The notes under the pieces are model-generated. The model was not told the origin of the DNA and ran no database searches. It worked only from the letters and a program-made list of their open reading frames with translations. The position numbers were made by a program, and so were the translations under genes. Below, piece by piece: positions 29,378-39,908 of a stretch of DNA of 64,000 bases. Within the stretch, counting starts at the first letter, position 1. Every line of letters starts with the position of its first letter. This DNA comes from Epithemia pelagica (Eukaryota; Bacillariophyta; Bacillariophyceae; Surirellales; Surirellaceae): positions 1,674,001 through 1,738,000 of the forward strand of contig OX337228.1 of the NCBI GenBank assembly GCA_946965045.2. Reading direction: 5' to 3'.

Positions 29378-30964
29378 TCACCGACAAAGCACGCGTCTCG
29401 AATCGGATGGTATCGTTGACTGAGTCTCTGTTGACCGAGTCTCTGGCTGGCAAGTTGATGGTTGCCTTTTACCACTCGCTTCTTCCTTGTCCAATAACTT
29501 CGTCTCGTCTTCCTTTGGTACCGGGGACCCTGTCCGTTCATACAAGGATACGTACGAGTACAAGGCCGATCCAATTAAAACTACGAGAATACCCACCTAT
29601 CGTACCATTGGCGCCCAAAGAATTCGTTCAGCAGAACAGTTGACGACAGAAAGAACATGAGACCCAGCAATTCGAGAGTGTCGCTGTAATCGGCTTAACC
29701 ATCTTACTTACCGCGTTGAGAAAGGATATTTCCGTTTCAAAGATAGCCGTAGCAATGACAATCATCAGCACCTGCTTGACATTTCCGGCAATGCACAAGG
29801 TCAGTGGAGAGGTCAACTTATTGGTTTGCAGGGAACTGATATTGAACAAAAAGGAAAGGACTCCAGACAACATCACGACGGCAAAGGGATAAATGTTGAC
29901 AAACGGATCGAGTTCGGTCGTCCATCGTAGGGCAATGGAATGCAATTCTCCCGTCACGACCGACATGGCTATACATTGTAGAAACGCCAAGGGAGCCATG
30001 TGACCCAACAAATCAAAAGGGTGAAGTTTCAAGCTGCCCGTCAACATTTCTCCACTGGCCACCACTTTCGTAGCCGCCAGTAAGATACAAAGCACAGTAT
30101 AGGCAAATCCCACCTTGGTAAAGGACATGTCTCCAAAACAGGCCATAGCAACACCCACAACCACGGGAAGGACAGCCAATTGACGATTGGGAGAGGTGGG
30201 TTTCCCCAAGGCATAACCCATCGCAATCGTGATGGCTGGCACCAACGAGCGCATGACCTGGTTAAAGTTGACTGAGACATGTTGCAACGAAACGTTGCCA
30301 ACCGCAATATTAAGGGAAAATATAACGGAAAAGCCAATCATTAGTCGTTTTCCTTTTGTATCCAAGGACTGACGCTGTAGATTGCCAAAAAGCAGGGTGA
30401 TCCAAGACGACTTTTCACCCAATTGAGGCAATTCCTTGGAGTTGACATCGAGTTCATTATGACACCGGCGGCGTTCCAAAGTCCAAAAGACGAACTGGGA
30501 CCCAAAAGCATTCACGGCCATGTGTACGGCCGACAAGAAGTATGGGTAGCGAAAATCCACCTTGGCAAAGGCTGCTTTGTTTAAAAGGGTAATGCCGATG
30601 TTGTTGCATGTCCAAATAATGAGCCACAAACTATCCATGCCGAGACCAACGTAGTTAGCAAAAGAGACCATAATGAGTGAGATGTTCTTGTGATGAGCAA
30701 GATCAATGATTGTCCAACAAAATGAGTTCCCGCCATAGTTTCCGTTTTCGTTCTGTTTTCGGTCGTGGGTCGTGGAAACCTTTCTACTTACGTGGCCATA
30801 TTGTTGTTCGAGACCGGTTTCCCATTTTCTCGGCGATTCAACTCTTTGGACGCACAAGGTTCATTGCTGCCCGAAGTGCCGTGTTGGGGCGAGGCACTCC
30901 GTGAAATGGCCATGAAATTATCGACTGGGGCCACTGCAGAGGAACATGACGTCGACGAGTTCAT
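29378..30964 (-). CDS. SLC35/TPT-family transporter (copy B), 3 exons
   Basis: Exons 30964-30792, 30630-29712 and 29596-29378 encode 436 residues, the same length as copy A at 22985. Introns are 161 and 115 nt (GTAAGT donors; GATAG acceptors). The membrane core is highly similar: [38 protein letters not shown] and [20 protein letters not shown]. The N-terminal 58 residues are polar and Ser-rich and unlike those of A. The second intron falls between LNA and VGILVVLIGSALYSYV; copy A has no intron at that point. Predicted role is the same as A: exchange of sugar phosphates or nucleotide sugars. Confidence 0.88.
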
Positions 30965-31367
30965 TATGAATAATGAGTGTTAAGAGTTTTCGAGTTTCTT
31001 TGTTCTCGAGCCGTTGTTCGGTCCTCCTCTAGACGACGACTAGGAGGAGAGAAAAGTACCAGAGTCTTACGTTGGTCTTTTGATAATGGATCGATTCTTT
31101 ATAGAGCAACAAGATGCGGCCCTTCAAAATCTCATTGTCCCTCGTCTTCCTTTCAGATTCCTTTTCGTCGATACACGTGACGTGTCGAGCGTGAACAAAT
31201 TAAGTAGCTTGCGTGCGCGACACCGCAACTATAACAACTCATGCATGCGCGATCGCGCAAGGCGATGTTCAATTCCCCTCTACAACGACCCATGGAGTGC
31301 CTCCACAAGAGCCCGTACAAGCGCAGTGTTTGAGACTCATCTAATAGTCGTCTTGTCGCGATCTCCG
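30965..31367. other. Intergenic, promoter of transporter B
   Basis: 403 bp between transporter B and the 3' end of the PDCD2 gene. Nothing else is visible. Confidence 0.4.
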
Positions 31368-32906
31368 TCACAGAGAAGTTTGCACCCACACATATTCTTC
31401 TCGATACGCCCCCAATGATGGATTCAGTCCGTTGGACGATCCACAGACCAAGTCGCAACTGGCGGTACATGTGTAAATGGCCACCACTCCAAAATCCAAA
31501 TTGTTGGCGGCTGTCGTCGAATCGTAAAACTTGCCTTGTTGATACCGTTGCGAAGCCGTGTCCTTGGCTTCGACCAAGCAGGGTGGTACTTGCTCTGGAG
31601 GAGCCTGTTCCATCCAGGAATCGGCCACTTGCATCGCTTGATTCCAGGCGGCTTGCAGTTCGCGTTCCTTTGCACCATCGTCGACTTCCGCCTCTGTAGT
31701 CAAGGATGATTGCGGTTTTCGTTTGAGAAGATAGTGCAACATTTGAGGCATGAGTTGAAATTCAAACTTTCGAGGTGCCCCACACAATTCACAAGGTGGA
31801 GGGATATTGCTCGTTGGTTGTTGCTCTTGTCGAAACCACTGAATGGCCGATTTGCTGTCGACTGACGGCCACCGTCGGTATCTTAATACTTGGTCGGGGT
31901 TGGAACGGCATCGTTCTAAAAATGCCATGGTAACGGGATCAGTCACTCCTCCCTTCTTCGATCCTCGTACCATTTGGTTCAAATCGTCTTGTTCCAAGTT
32001 TTGGTCATCATCGTCCGATCCATCATTGGAGGAGGCAAAGAGAGGGGTTGATGGAGACGGGGATCCATGCTTGTCGGTATCGTCATACTCTTCCTCGACG
32101 ACAATCTCGGCAATAGGATAGAGTGAAGGTAGCTCTCGTACCATTGTTGTTGTGATAGCTTGTTCTTCTTGTTTTTGCAGGGGCTGGAAGACATTAAAAT
32201 AGTATTCTTTTTGGTGTGCTTTGCAGCAAAAATATAGCTTTTGCAGTGGACATTGATATATCGCCCGCAAACCACACACTTGACACAAATGAATATATGG
32301 AGCCGTCTCGTGGCTAGTCCAGTTCTCCAGCTCGTTGGATGATAAGAGTTTGGGGTCAAGAGGATAATAGGGATTTTCCTGTGGCAACTGCCCTCGCAAA
32401 ACACGAACGCAGGGCGCTGATAGTGTTGCGCTGTTTTCACTGTCAGGCTTGTTGTGTTGAATGTCGTCCTCTTTCATGTCCCCTACGCAGCACTTGGCGC
32501 AAGCGAAGACATACAATGCACGATGAAAGGCGCGATCTTCAGTTGTTTCATCCTTGTCGTCTTGTTTGGTGCTGGCGGTGCAGTGCAAATCGGTCTTGTC
32601 CACAGGCGCATATATTTGGCAGACAAACGACAGACTGCCATGTTCCTGCGGATGCCGTGTACACAATAAAGGACCCTGTGGAATGTGTTGAGGATCCAGC
32701 CAGTTGGGACATCCACCCAATTGCCCACCATCCCACTCATTGTAGTTGGGTGATCGAAAGGCTACTTGTTCCAAATGTTGCATATCTTGAATGGACTCCA
32801 CATATCCCAAATGGACGACTCCCTCATCATTATCATCATCTTCGTCGGCGCCACCGTCATTCGGATCCTGTTCGCTTTTATCCATGTCTTGATCAATCCT
32901 TGTCAT
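31368..32906 (-). CDS. PDCD2: PDCD2/Tsr4-family ribosome-assembly chaperone
   Basis: 512 residues from the ATG at 32906; the frame is open to 32948 only via TTG. After an acidic N-terminus the PDCD2 N-terminal hallmark GGCPNWLDPQHIPQGPLLC appears, then FVCQIYAPVDK and YVFACAKCCVGD. A MYND-type zinc finger follows: CQVCGLRAIYQC with CCKAHQKEY. The C-terminal PDCD2 domain has PCELCGAPRKFEFQLMPQML and ends VVAIYTCTASC plus EEYVWVQTSL. Family members in yeast and animals are dedicated chaperones of small-subunit ribosomal protein uS5. Low-complexity acidic insertions separate the domains. The 3' end lies 400 bp from the 5' end of transporter B. No introns are needed. Confidence 0.93.
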   Translation of the reverse strand: MTRIDQDMDKSEQDPNDGGADEDDDNDEGVVHLGYVESIQDMQHLEQVAFRSPNYNEWDGGQLGGCPNWLDPQHIPQGPLLCTRHPQEHGSLSFVCQIYAPVDKTDLHCTASTKQDDKDETTEDRAFHRALYVFACAKCCVGDMKEDDIQHNKPDSENSATLSAPCVRVLRGQLPQENPYYPLDPKLLSSNELENWTSHETAPYIHLCQVCGLRAIYQCPLQKLYFCCKAHQKEYYFNVFQPLQKQEEQAITTTMVRELPSLYPIAEIVVEEEYDDTDKHGSPSPSTPLFASSNDGSDDDDQNLEQDDLNQMVRGSKKGGVTDPVTMAFLERCRSNPDQVLRYRRWPSVDSKSAIQWFRQEQQPTSNIPPPCELCGAPRKFEFQLMPQMLHYLLKRKPQSSLTTEAEVDDGAKERELQAAWNQAMQVADSWMEQAPPEQVPPCLVEAKDTASQRYQQGKFYDSTTAANNLDFGVVAIYTCTASCDLVCGSSNGLNPSLGAYREEYVWVQTSL

Positions 32907-33144
32907 CTCCTTTTCGTCATGTTCTCTATCGCTTGTGCGTATCGACAATCGTCATGGATGGATCCTACTCCTACCTAGCTGTGTCTGTCCGGCGTAGCTC
33001 AACATACTCCTAGGAGGAAGAGGAGCTATGAGAGCTATGAGTGAAAAGTGGAAACCGATGAAAAGGGTGGATGGGTAACCTTAGACCTCTGCGTAGAGGG
33101 CTCTAAAATTGATCCGTAGAGAGTGTAGAGATGGAATCTAATCT

Positions 33145-35806
33145 TTATCCTGGGGCAAGTCGTTGAGTGAAAATAGAATTCTCGCATCGCTGGTAAGGAA
33201 CAAAATATTTACGATATTTTTTCTCGCGGAGAGCACGAACGGCAGCTTTCGTTAGGCGACGGTGCTCGTCTGTAGAACTGGATTTGGCAACCTTTTCAAG
33301 GAGAACAATTTTATTCGTACGAAGGGGTCGAGGCGTTTCGTCGTCGTGAAGCATGCGATTGTTGGACCAATGAGATATATGCCTGAACGAAGCAAAATTG
33401 TCTTCGCCTGGAGTTCGTCCACACCAGCCCACTATTTCCATTCCTTGATCCAGTCAGAAGTCATATCTCAATTCTTTTCACGCACCTGCCTTATGCAGGA
33501 GATGACAGAACCTGTTGAGGGGGAGAAGACCGTGGAACAGCTCCCATACCAGAAAGAACAGCAGACATGTCCACGCGTTGGACACCATCTCCTACCGAGA
33601 ATCCGGCTGCTCGACGAGCCATGTTGCTGCTGGATTCATCCTCGCGGTCATGGACAGGTTCACAGCCTTCCGCATCGGTGCGGAATGAGTTTTGTGATTC
33701 CAAAGATGGTCGCGTCGAAGCAGAGGAAGACGATGGAACGGTGGATCCAGTAGTTTCGCTTGTTGTTGTTGTCGAGGTGACTTGGGTGGAAGACGAATGT
33801 TGCTGTGATTGTTGTTGCGGTTGCTTCTGTTGGATGATTTGGCTTTGTCGTCGGAAACGAATTTGAGCCGATGTGTGGGCATCCAAACGGTGAGGTGATG
33901 GAACATGTAAAGAGGGTTGCATAAACTCTGGAACATGACTCCCATCTGTTGAGGTTACGGTAGTGTCTGTTCGGGCCATTTTGAGCAAAAAGAACTCCCG
34001 CGTTTTGCGAGCATTGGAGAAGCTCGATTTGACGGCATCGGCATCAGACGATCCTGACGCTAGAGCCAAATCGCGGGCCCACGATGTATATTGAAGGGAT
34101 ACCATCCGAATTTTTTCTGGATCCACGCGATTGTACATGCGCTGTCGAGTTTGTTCATCAATAGTTGCTCGAATGGCGCTGCGTACATTTAATTGGCGCT
34201 GCTTGCCTTCCTCCACCGAAACGACGTGTTCCAGTCCCCGTCGCGAGTGACCAAATTTGTGCCACCATTTATCCCCCGTGGCCGTAATGGGATCGCGTGC
34301 CCCCGAGTCCTCAGGACCATTGGTGGGAGTAGTCGATGAAGCAGCTTTCGTTTTATGGCCCGTGCATCGTTCTGAGTTGAGCCATACTTCACTTCCACCT
34401 TCCAACATGGCGCGTGTGATAATTCTTCCGGTTCTTCGAAAATCATCATAATCCGCCTTTTGCCACCAAATGGACCCCTTCTCCTCGTCGTCCATATCAT
34501 TTTTGGACTTGACCGTAACCACACGTGCCATGGGAGCGAACGATACCGGTTTGGAGGCAGGCCGATTGCCTTTCATGGTGGTGCTTTCATACGAAGTTTG
34601 AGGGAACAGAGATCGGCGTTGAGGTGCATGTTTTCGATTCGCCGTGGCAGACAAGTCTCTTCCACTACTTCCGGCATGAGAGAGACCCAACGTCGACGGC
34701 GTCGTCGGAACACTGCCCCGCTTGAGAATTCCCTTCAGAGTCTTGGCTCCGGCTGGCGAGGAGGAGGATGGTGCTGATGGGAGGAGACCACCGGTCGCTG
34801 GATCATATTGTGGCAAATCATTCAAAAGTCCTCGTTGTTTCTTGGCCTTTTTCTTGGGGGAGGCATGGTTGTCAGTACCAGCATCATTGTCATCTTCCTC
34901 GTCTCCATCCGTTTCTGCTTCTGGTGGTGGGAAACCTAGCTTGGCTAACATGGCATGTCGTTCGCGGCTCGACAATTTTTCACCCAAAGCATCGCTACCG
35001 GTGGAAACATCATCGCTATCTCCACTCGATGCAGCCCGTTGAAGCTTTCTGCCATTGACTACCATCACCGATTGTTCCTCCTGCATATTTATATCTGGTG
35101 TTTCCGATGCGGAAGGTGACGCGCCATTGGTTGATTTGGCTTCGCTTTCCTTGTCTGGTTGAACAGTGGGAGATTGTTCCCCTTGATCCTCCTCTTCCAT
35201 GGGCAAGGATCCAGTGGTCCATGGAAAGAGACATGGCAAGAGCGATTGCCAAAAGCCATTGGTCGCTGCCGATATCTTATTGGAATGGCTGTACGATGTC
35301 ATGTAGTAGTCACTGTTGTAATGATAGGGATCGTAATAGGCCGATGAAAACTCGGAATATTTGCCATAATTGGTTTCATGCGAAGGGTCCGACAATGTAC
35401 TTGTTGTTCTCTTGTTGTTGCTATTGTTCAGTTGTGAATTGGATGGTGATTGTGCTTGTTGCTGGTTCTCCTGTGGAGTAGCCGAGACGTTTTCGGTTTC
35501 CATAGCAGAAGGCGATTGCGATGTCACTGTTGTGGAGGAGGATGTCATCATCATCATGGTGTCTCCACTCTGACTACTTATTGGATCATTCTCATGCTCA
35601 TGGGCTCCTCCATCGGTGCTTTCGGTAGTGATTGTGGTGGTGGTCAAATCTTCCGACATTCCCACCACTGCATGACTCTTGTCCGCAGTGTTGTCGTCAT
35701 GATTGGACAATTGTCGCTGTTGTTGCAATTCCTCCTCCTTGGCTGCCTCTCTCCCAAAGGCTTCCAAATCTTGAATCGAATCTTTGGCCAACAATCCCAG
35801 AGACAT
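33145..35806 (-). CDS. Large disordered diatom-type protein of unknown function (possible 2-exon gene)
   Basis: The main exon starts at the ATG 35806 (MSLGLLAKDSIQDLEAFGRE). Read without splicing it ends at 33491 with 771 residues. Most is Ser/Thr/Gln disorder. One conserved block near residues 450-600 contains ADYDDFRRTGRIITRAMLEG and RRGLEHVVSVEEGKQRQ with an EKIRMVSLQYTSWARDLAL helix, a pattern I associate with stramenopile-specific proteins. An alternative 3' end is likely: a GTATGG donor after 33550 and an AATAG acceptor before 33431 join in phase. This adds 95 residues (VGWCGRTPGEDNFASFRHIS onward) to give 847. I cannot choose between them without transcripts. No function is assigned. 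Confidence 0.6.
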
Positions 35807-36053
35807 GATAAACTCGTGTTTGTGTGTTTTCTTCTTCTTTTGCAAACTACCGGTAGATTCAATTGGGTTGTTTCGTGGTGTGGTCGGAGAACGAGATTAC
35901 TGTGGTTGTGGATAGGATGCAAATTGCGTTCTCCGTTTCGGACTCGGCCAATAGAGGTGCGTTGGACGTTCCGGATACCGATCAATGGTCAATCGGCGAG
36001 CACTGTATCGATCCATTCATCCAACACACACACACAAAACAAGAACACGTCAG
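35807..36053. other. Short intergenic region upstream of the disordered-protein gene
   Basis: About 250 bp with a CACACA-type run near 36027-36039; otherwise featureless. A long plus-strand frame crossing it is antisense to the preceding gene. Confidence 0.4.
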
Positions 36054-36422
36054 TCAACCGTGTTTTAAATGTTGCCGGCACGTTTGCCATGCCCTTGGAA
36101 CATCCTCTTCATGGAAGATGCAAATCGAATGGAAGAGTCGCAACATCGCTTGCAAGCGTTCCGGACTGGGGACACTACAGTCTTCCAGGCTATCGTAAAA
36201 AGACACAGGTCGGCCTAGCAACGAGGGCATTGTTCCAAACATCATGCTGCGCTCAATCTTGGAACGAGCGATGCGAAACCTCCAAAACTTCGGACACGAT
36301 ACACCCCCGAAAAGATTGCAGGATCAAACAAAAGCGATACTTACATGTGGCGATGTCCCAAAGAGGCGTACCGCAATGTGACACCAAGAACCAACCAACA
36401 ACGCTGGCAGCAATTGCGATTG
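36054..36422 (-). CDS. Possible terminal exons of an unrecognised gene
   Basis: On the minus strand, an open segment 36422-36345 (CTAG acceptor; GTAAGT donor) can be joined in phase across an 87-nt intron to 36257-36054. This gives about 93 residues: LPALLVGSWCHIAVRLFGTS, then MMFGTMPSLLGRPVSFYD and ERLQAMLRLFHSICIFHEED. The segment has a hydrophobic start and a compact, non-repetitive end that looks like real protein. Upstream exons could not be resolved among the competing frames at 36430-36886. I do not recognise a family. Treat this as a gene fragment of uncertain structure. Confidence 0.3.
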
Positions 36423-37338
36423 CTAGGAGCGAGTGCTTGAAGCGATATCTCCTCTGGAATGGAAAGATTCTCTCTGAACGCGTTTGTGAAAAAGAACAGG
36501 CCACCCATATGCAAAGAAAAGGGGTGGAAGATGACGAGGACAACGAGCTTATGGCGTGTTGTGTATCGCGCGTCGCGAGAGCGAGCGAGAAGCGAGCGCC
36601 ACAGACTGCAGAAGAACAAAGGCCAGACGACGTTCGGAGAAACCCTTCGCTCAACGCTCAACGAACTTGCCACGTGTACACGTCTACTATTCTTGCGAAC
36701 GACCCTAAGTAGTGTATAGGATGCAGTCGAATCTTTGGGAGTGACGTAGATCGAGTCCCGCTGGAAAGATAGGTTCTCCATTCCCCCATCGAGTCCCGGA
36801 TCAAGCACGAGCGTGCGAAAAGTTTCGCTCTCGTTGCGGGCGGCCAGGGACAGACCGTGTTCGCCACGCACCCACAGTCCAATCACACACTTTTCCTCGT
36901 GGTCGGACGGAGCTCTCTAAGGTGCTGATGTGTACATCGTCCCGAGGTTTCTCTCTCACATGTCGTCCAGGTTGGTTGGCAACTTTTGCACATCATCATC
37001 ATCATCGTCGTTCCAAGTTTTATCTTTCCCATCAAGTTCGTCATCGCGTCGGCTCAAACCATATTGCAACAAACACACATGACAATATAGAGGTCTTTCT
37101 TCCAACCAACAACCGAAAACAAGAACAACAAGAGAAATCGATATTGTTGAAGCAAAATTTCTCGTGCCGGAATAAGGCCATTTGTTTGCGATCGCACACT
37201 TCGAAGAAGTTCTTTCTTGTACCCTCCGTACCACCTCTTGTCGAGGAGCGTCCAAAACAAACTCCATCTACCTTCTTGACAGCAACTTGATTGACTTTCA
37301 GACGTACATCGACAGAGACGGAAATACTATCTATCATC
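36423..37338. other. Unresolved region upstream of the riboflavin gene
   Basis: About 900 bp. It may hold 5' exons of the fragment at 36054-36422 on the minus strand and the promoter and 5' leader of the riboflavin gene on the plus strand. A short CAT run lies near 36988-37010. No exon could be fixed. Confidence 0.35.
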
Positions 37339-39483
37339 ATGATGATCAAGACGCAGCCGTTTGTCTTGACGACCAGACGACAACCCTTTCGAAATCTCGC
37401 CTGTGTGGCCATTTTGGCCTTGTCGTGTACTCATGCCTTTGTCTTGTCAAGCCGACAAAGCGTTGACACGGCCACCCAAACAACATTCACAACGGGAAAT
37501 TTGGATGGCCAACGATCCACCTCACATTCACAACTCAACGTCATGCAAGTACCTCCCACCATGGAAACTACCACACGGCCTGAAGAAGAAGATGATGATG
37601 AAAACAATTTGAATGGTCAAGCCAAGAAAAGCTTTTTGTGGAACCATCTGAGCTCGCTGAGGCGAAATAATGGACAGGCAAGAACCTTGTCGTTGGTTCA
37701 AGAGTCTGCAATGGGTGCACCCGCCGCCTATGGTGGACGAGGTGGATCGGTGCAACTGCGCAATGGTGCATCTTTGCAGCAAACGACGCAAGCAGAACCA
37801 CGAAGGATGGGGGCCCCAATTGAATTGGAACAAGAAGAAGAACCCAATGGTAAAAATGGATATTCCACATCTCCACAACCCAATCCAGAGTATGAAAAAC
37901 GAGCGGAATATGTCGCCGAAACCAAATTGCCCTCCGAATTTGGCAAGTTTCGCATGCGAGCCTATCGTGTTCCTGGAGAACCCATTGGCAAAGAACCATG
38001 TGTGATTTATGCACGAGATAAGCCACCCATGGGGACGGCCAGTCAACCGTCGCACAATGTCCCCGTCCGTGTTCACGATCAATGTCTCACGTCCGAGGTA
38101 TTTGGATCACAACGGTACGTATATCACACAACGAGGACGACGCTTGAATTCTGTCCACACTCTTCTAAACAAAGTTTGTCCTTCTCTCGTTGATAATGCT
38201 TCAGGTGTGATTGTAAAGACCAACTCATCATGTCGCTTGAATATATAAAGAAGAATGGTGGCTGCGTTATTTATTTACAGCAGGAGGGCCGTGGAATTGG
38301 ATTGGCCAACAAGATCGCCGCCTATGCCTTGCAAGATATGGGGTTGGACACGGTGGATGCCAACCTTCATTTGGGATTTGACGAAGACGAGCGAGAATAC
38401 GATATCATCCCTAGTATATTGGAAGACATGAACATTGCCGACATTCAACTCATGACCAATAACCCGCGTAAAGTGGAGTATTTGTCGGATTTGAATGTTC
38501 GTGTGGAGAATACCATTCCCATGGTCGTACCCACCGTCAATTCATACAATCGAAAATACATGGAGACGAAAAAGACTCGAATGCATCATTCTAATTTTGC
38601 CGACCTCTTGAGCCGTAACAACGCTGACGAGACGACGGCCAACGGAGTGGCCAATGGCAAAGACCAACCACCGATGCATATGATGTCAAGACGAGCGAGT
38701 ATGCCCAATGCGAACGACGACTCTGTGTCTTCTCTTTCAACAGAAACTGTACAAGAAGAAAACAAGTTCCACGTGTCGGTCACGGTGGATACAGTTGTGG
38801 AAGAGAACCATGACGACGACGAAGAGGGTGTTGTTTCGGGTGAAGATGGATACTGCTTTGGTCGAGAATCGGTGGAGGAAGCTATTGCTGCAATTGCCCG
38901 AGGAGAAATGGTTGTGGTTGTGGATGATATGGACCGCGAGAATGAAGGTGATTTTATCATGGCGGCCGATCAATGTACTCCTATGGATATGGCCCGTATC
39001 ATTCGGTACTCTTCGGGTGTCATTTGCGTGGCCTTGGAGGATGATCGACTGGAAGAGCTTAAATTGCCTGCCATGGTTACGCAAAACGAGGATCCAAAGG
39101 GTACTGCCTTTACAGTCACAGTTGATGCCACAAAAGAACACGGCATTACGACAGGTATTAGCGCGAAAGAACGTGCTACAACGATTCAACTACTGGCAAA
39201 TCCTGAGACTAGGGCTGTGGATTTCCATCGTCCCGGTCACATTTTACCCCTCAGAGCACGACCGGGTGGTGTCTTGGCCCGGGATGGCCACACCGAGGCG
39301 GCTATAGACCTTTCTCGATTGGCGAATCGACAACCGGCTGGGGTACTCTGTGAAATAGTGTCCGAAGAAAATCCCACAGAAATGATGCGATTACCAGAGA
39401 TTAAGCGCTTTTGCAAACGTCATGGTCATGTGCTGACCAGCATTGCCGATTTAGCGCAATACCGGAGAGATATGGGAGTATGA
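37339..39483 (+). CDS. Plastid GTP cyclohydrolase II / DHBP synthase fusion (riboflavin biosynthesis), 2 exons
   Basis: Exons 37339-38114 and 38205-39483 (90-nt intron, GTACGT, TTCAG) give 684 residues. The signal peptide ACVAILALSCTHA is followed by FVL, a plastid-type cleavage site. Residues 40-190 are low complexity. GTP cyclohydrolase II spans about 200-380: zinc Cys in HDQCLTSEVFGSQR plus CDC (rejoined exactly by the splice), QQEGRGIGLANK, LGFDEDEREYD and TNNPRK. A linker of about 90 residues follows, then DHBP synthase from about 477 with VVDDMDRENEGDF, GITTGISAKERATT and RPGHILPLRARPGG. Together they catalyse the first steps from GTP and from ribulose 5-phosphate. The domain order is the reverse of plant and bacterial RibBA. 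Key residues look intact in both halves. Confidence 0.93.
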
Positions 39484-39908
39484 ACAAGTCACAACGACAA
39501 ACACCAACGCGCCACAAACCTCTGACGAGCATGGCTGCTCGAGCTATTGAGGTACAACGCTTGCTTTTCTATCAGTTCAGAAAGAAAGATTTTCGTAAGG
39601 AATGACATGTGGACTACATAGCCTTACCAATCGATTCATTATAAACACATCTTTATTTTTTTGATTTTGTGAGCGCAGATTCCGTTTTCCATTAGTAGTG
39701 CGACTGATCTCATACGTACTTGTTGAGGTAACCCGGTTTTTCTGTTTTGAAGTTGAATTTTCAAAATGACATTTTCTTCCCCATCAAATCTGTGTATGAT
39801 ACCGTCCACCCATCCCACAGTCACAGCGGACGAACACCGTAGCCATCAAGATTCTCAAGATTGCAACTGGCAATTAGAATCGGTCTTCAATCAACAAACA
39901 ACAAGGGG
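39484..39908. promoter_or_regulatory. Intergenic, promoter of the LysRS gene
   Basis: 425 bp between the riboflavin gene and the lysyl-tRNA synthetase start. It holds the 3' end of one gene and the promoter of the next. No gene is seen. Confidence 0.4.

Noticed and set aside
35450-36712. A 420-codon plus-strand frame
   Set aside because: Begins inside the antisense of the disordered-protein gene and reads poly-Leu/Cys there; the rest lacks protein-like features.
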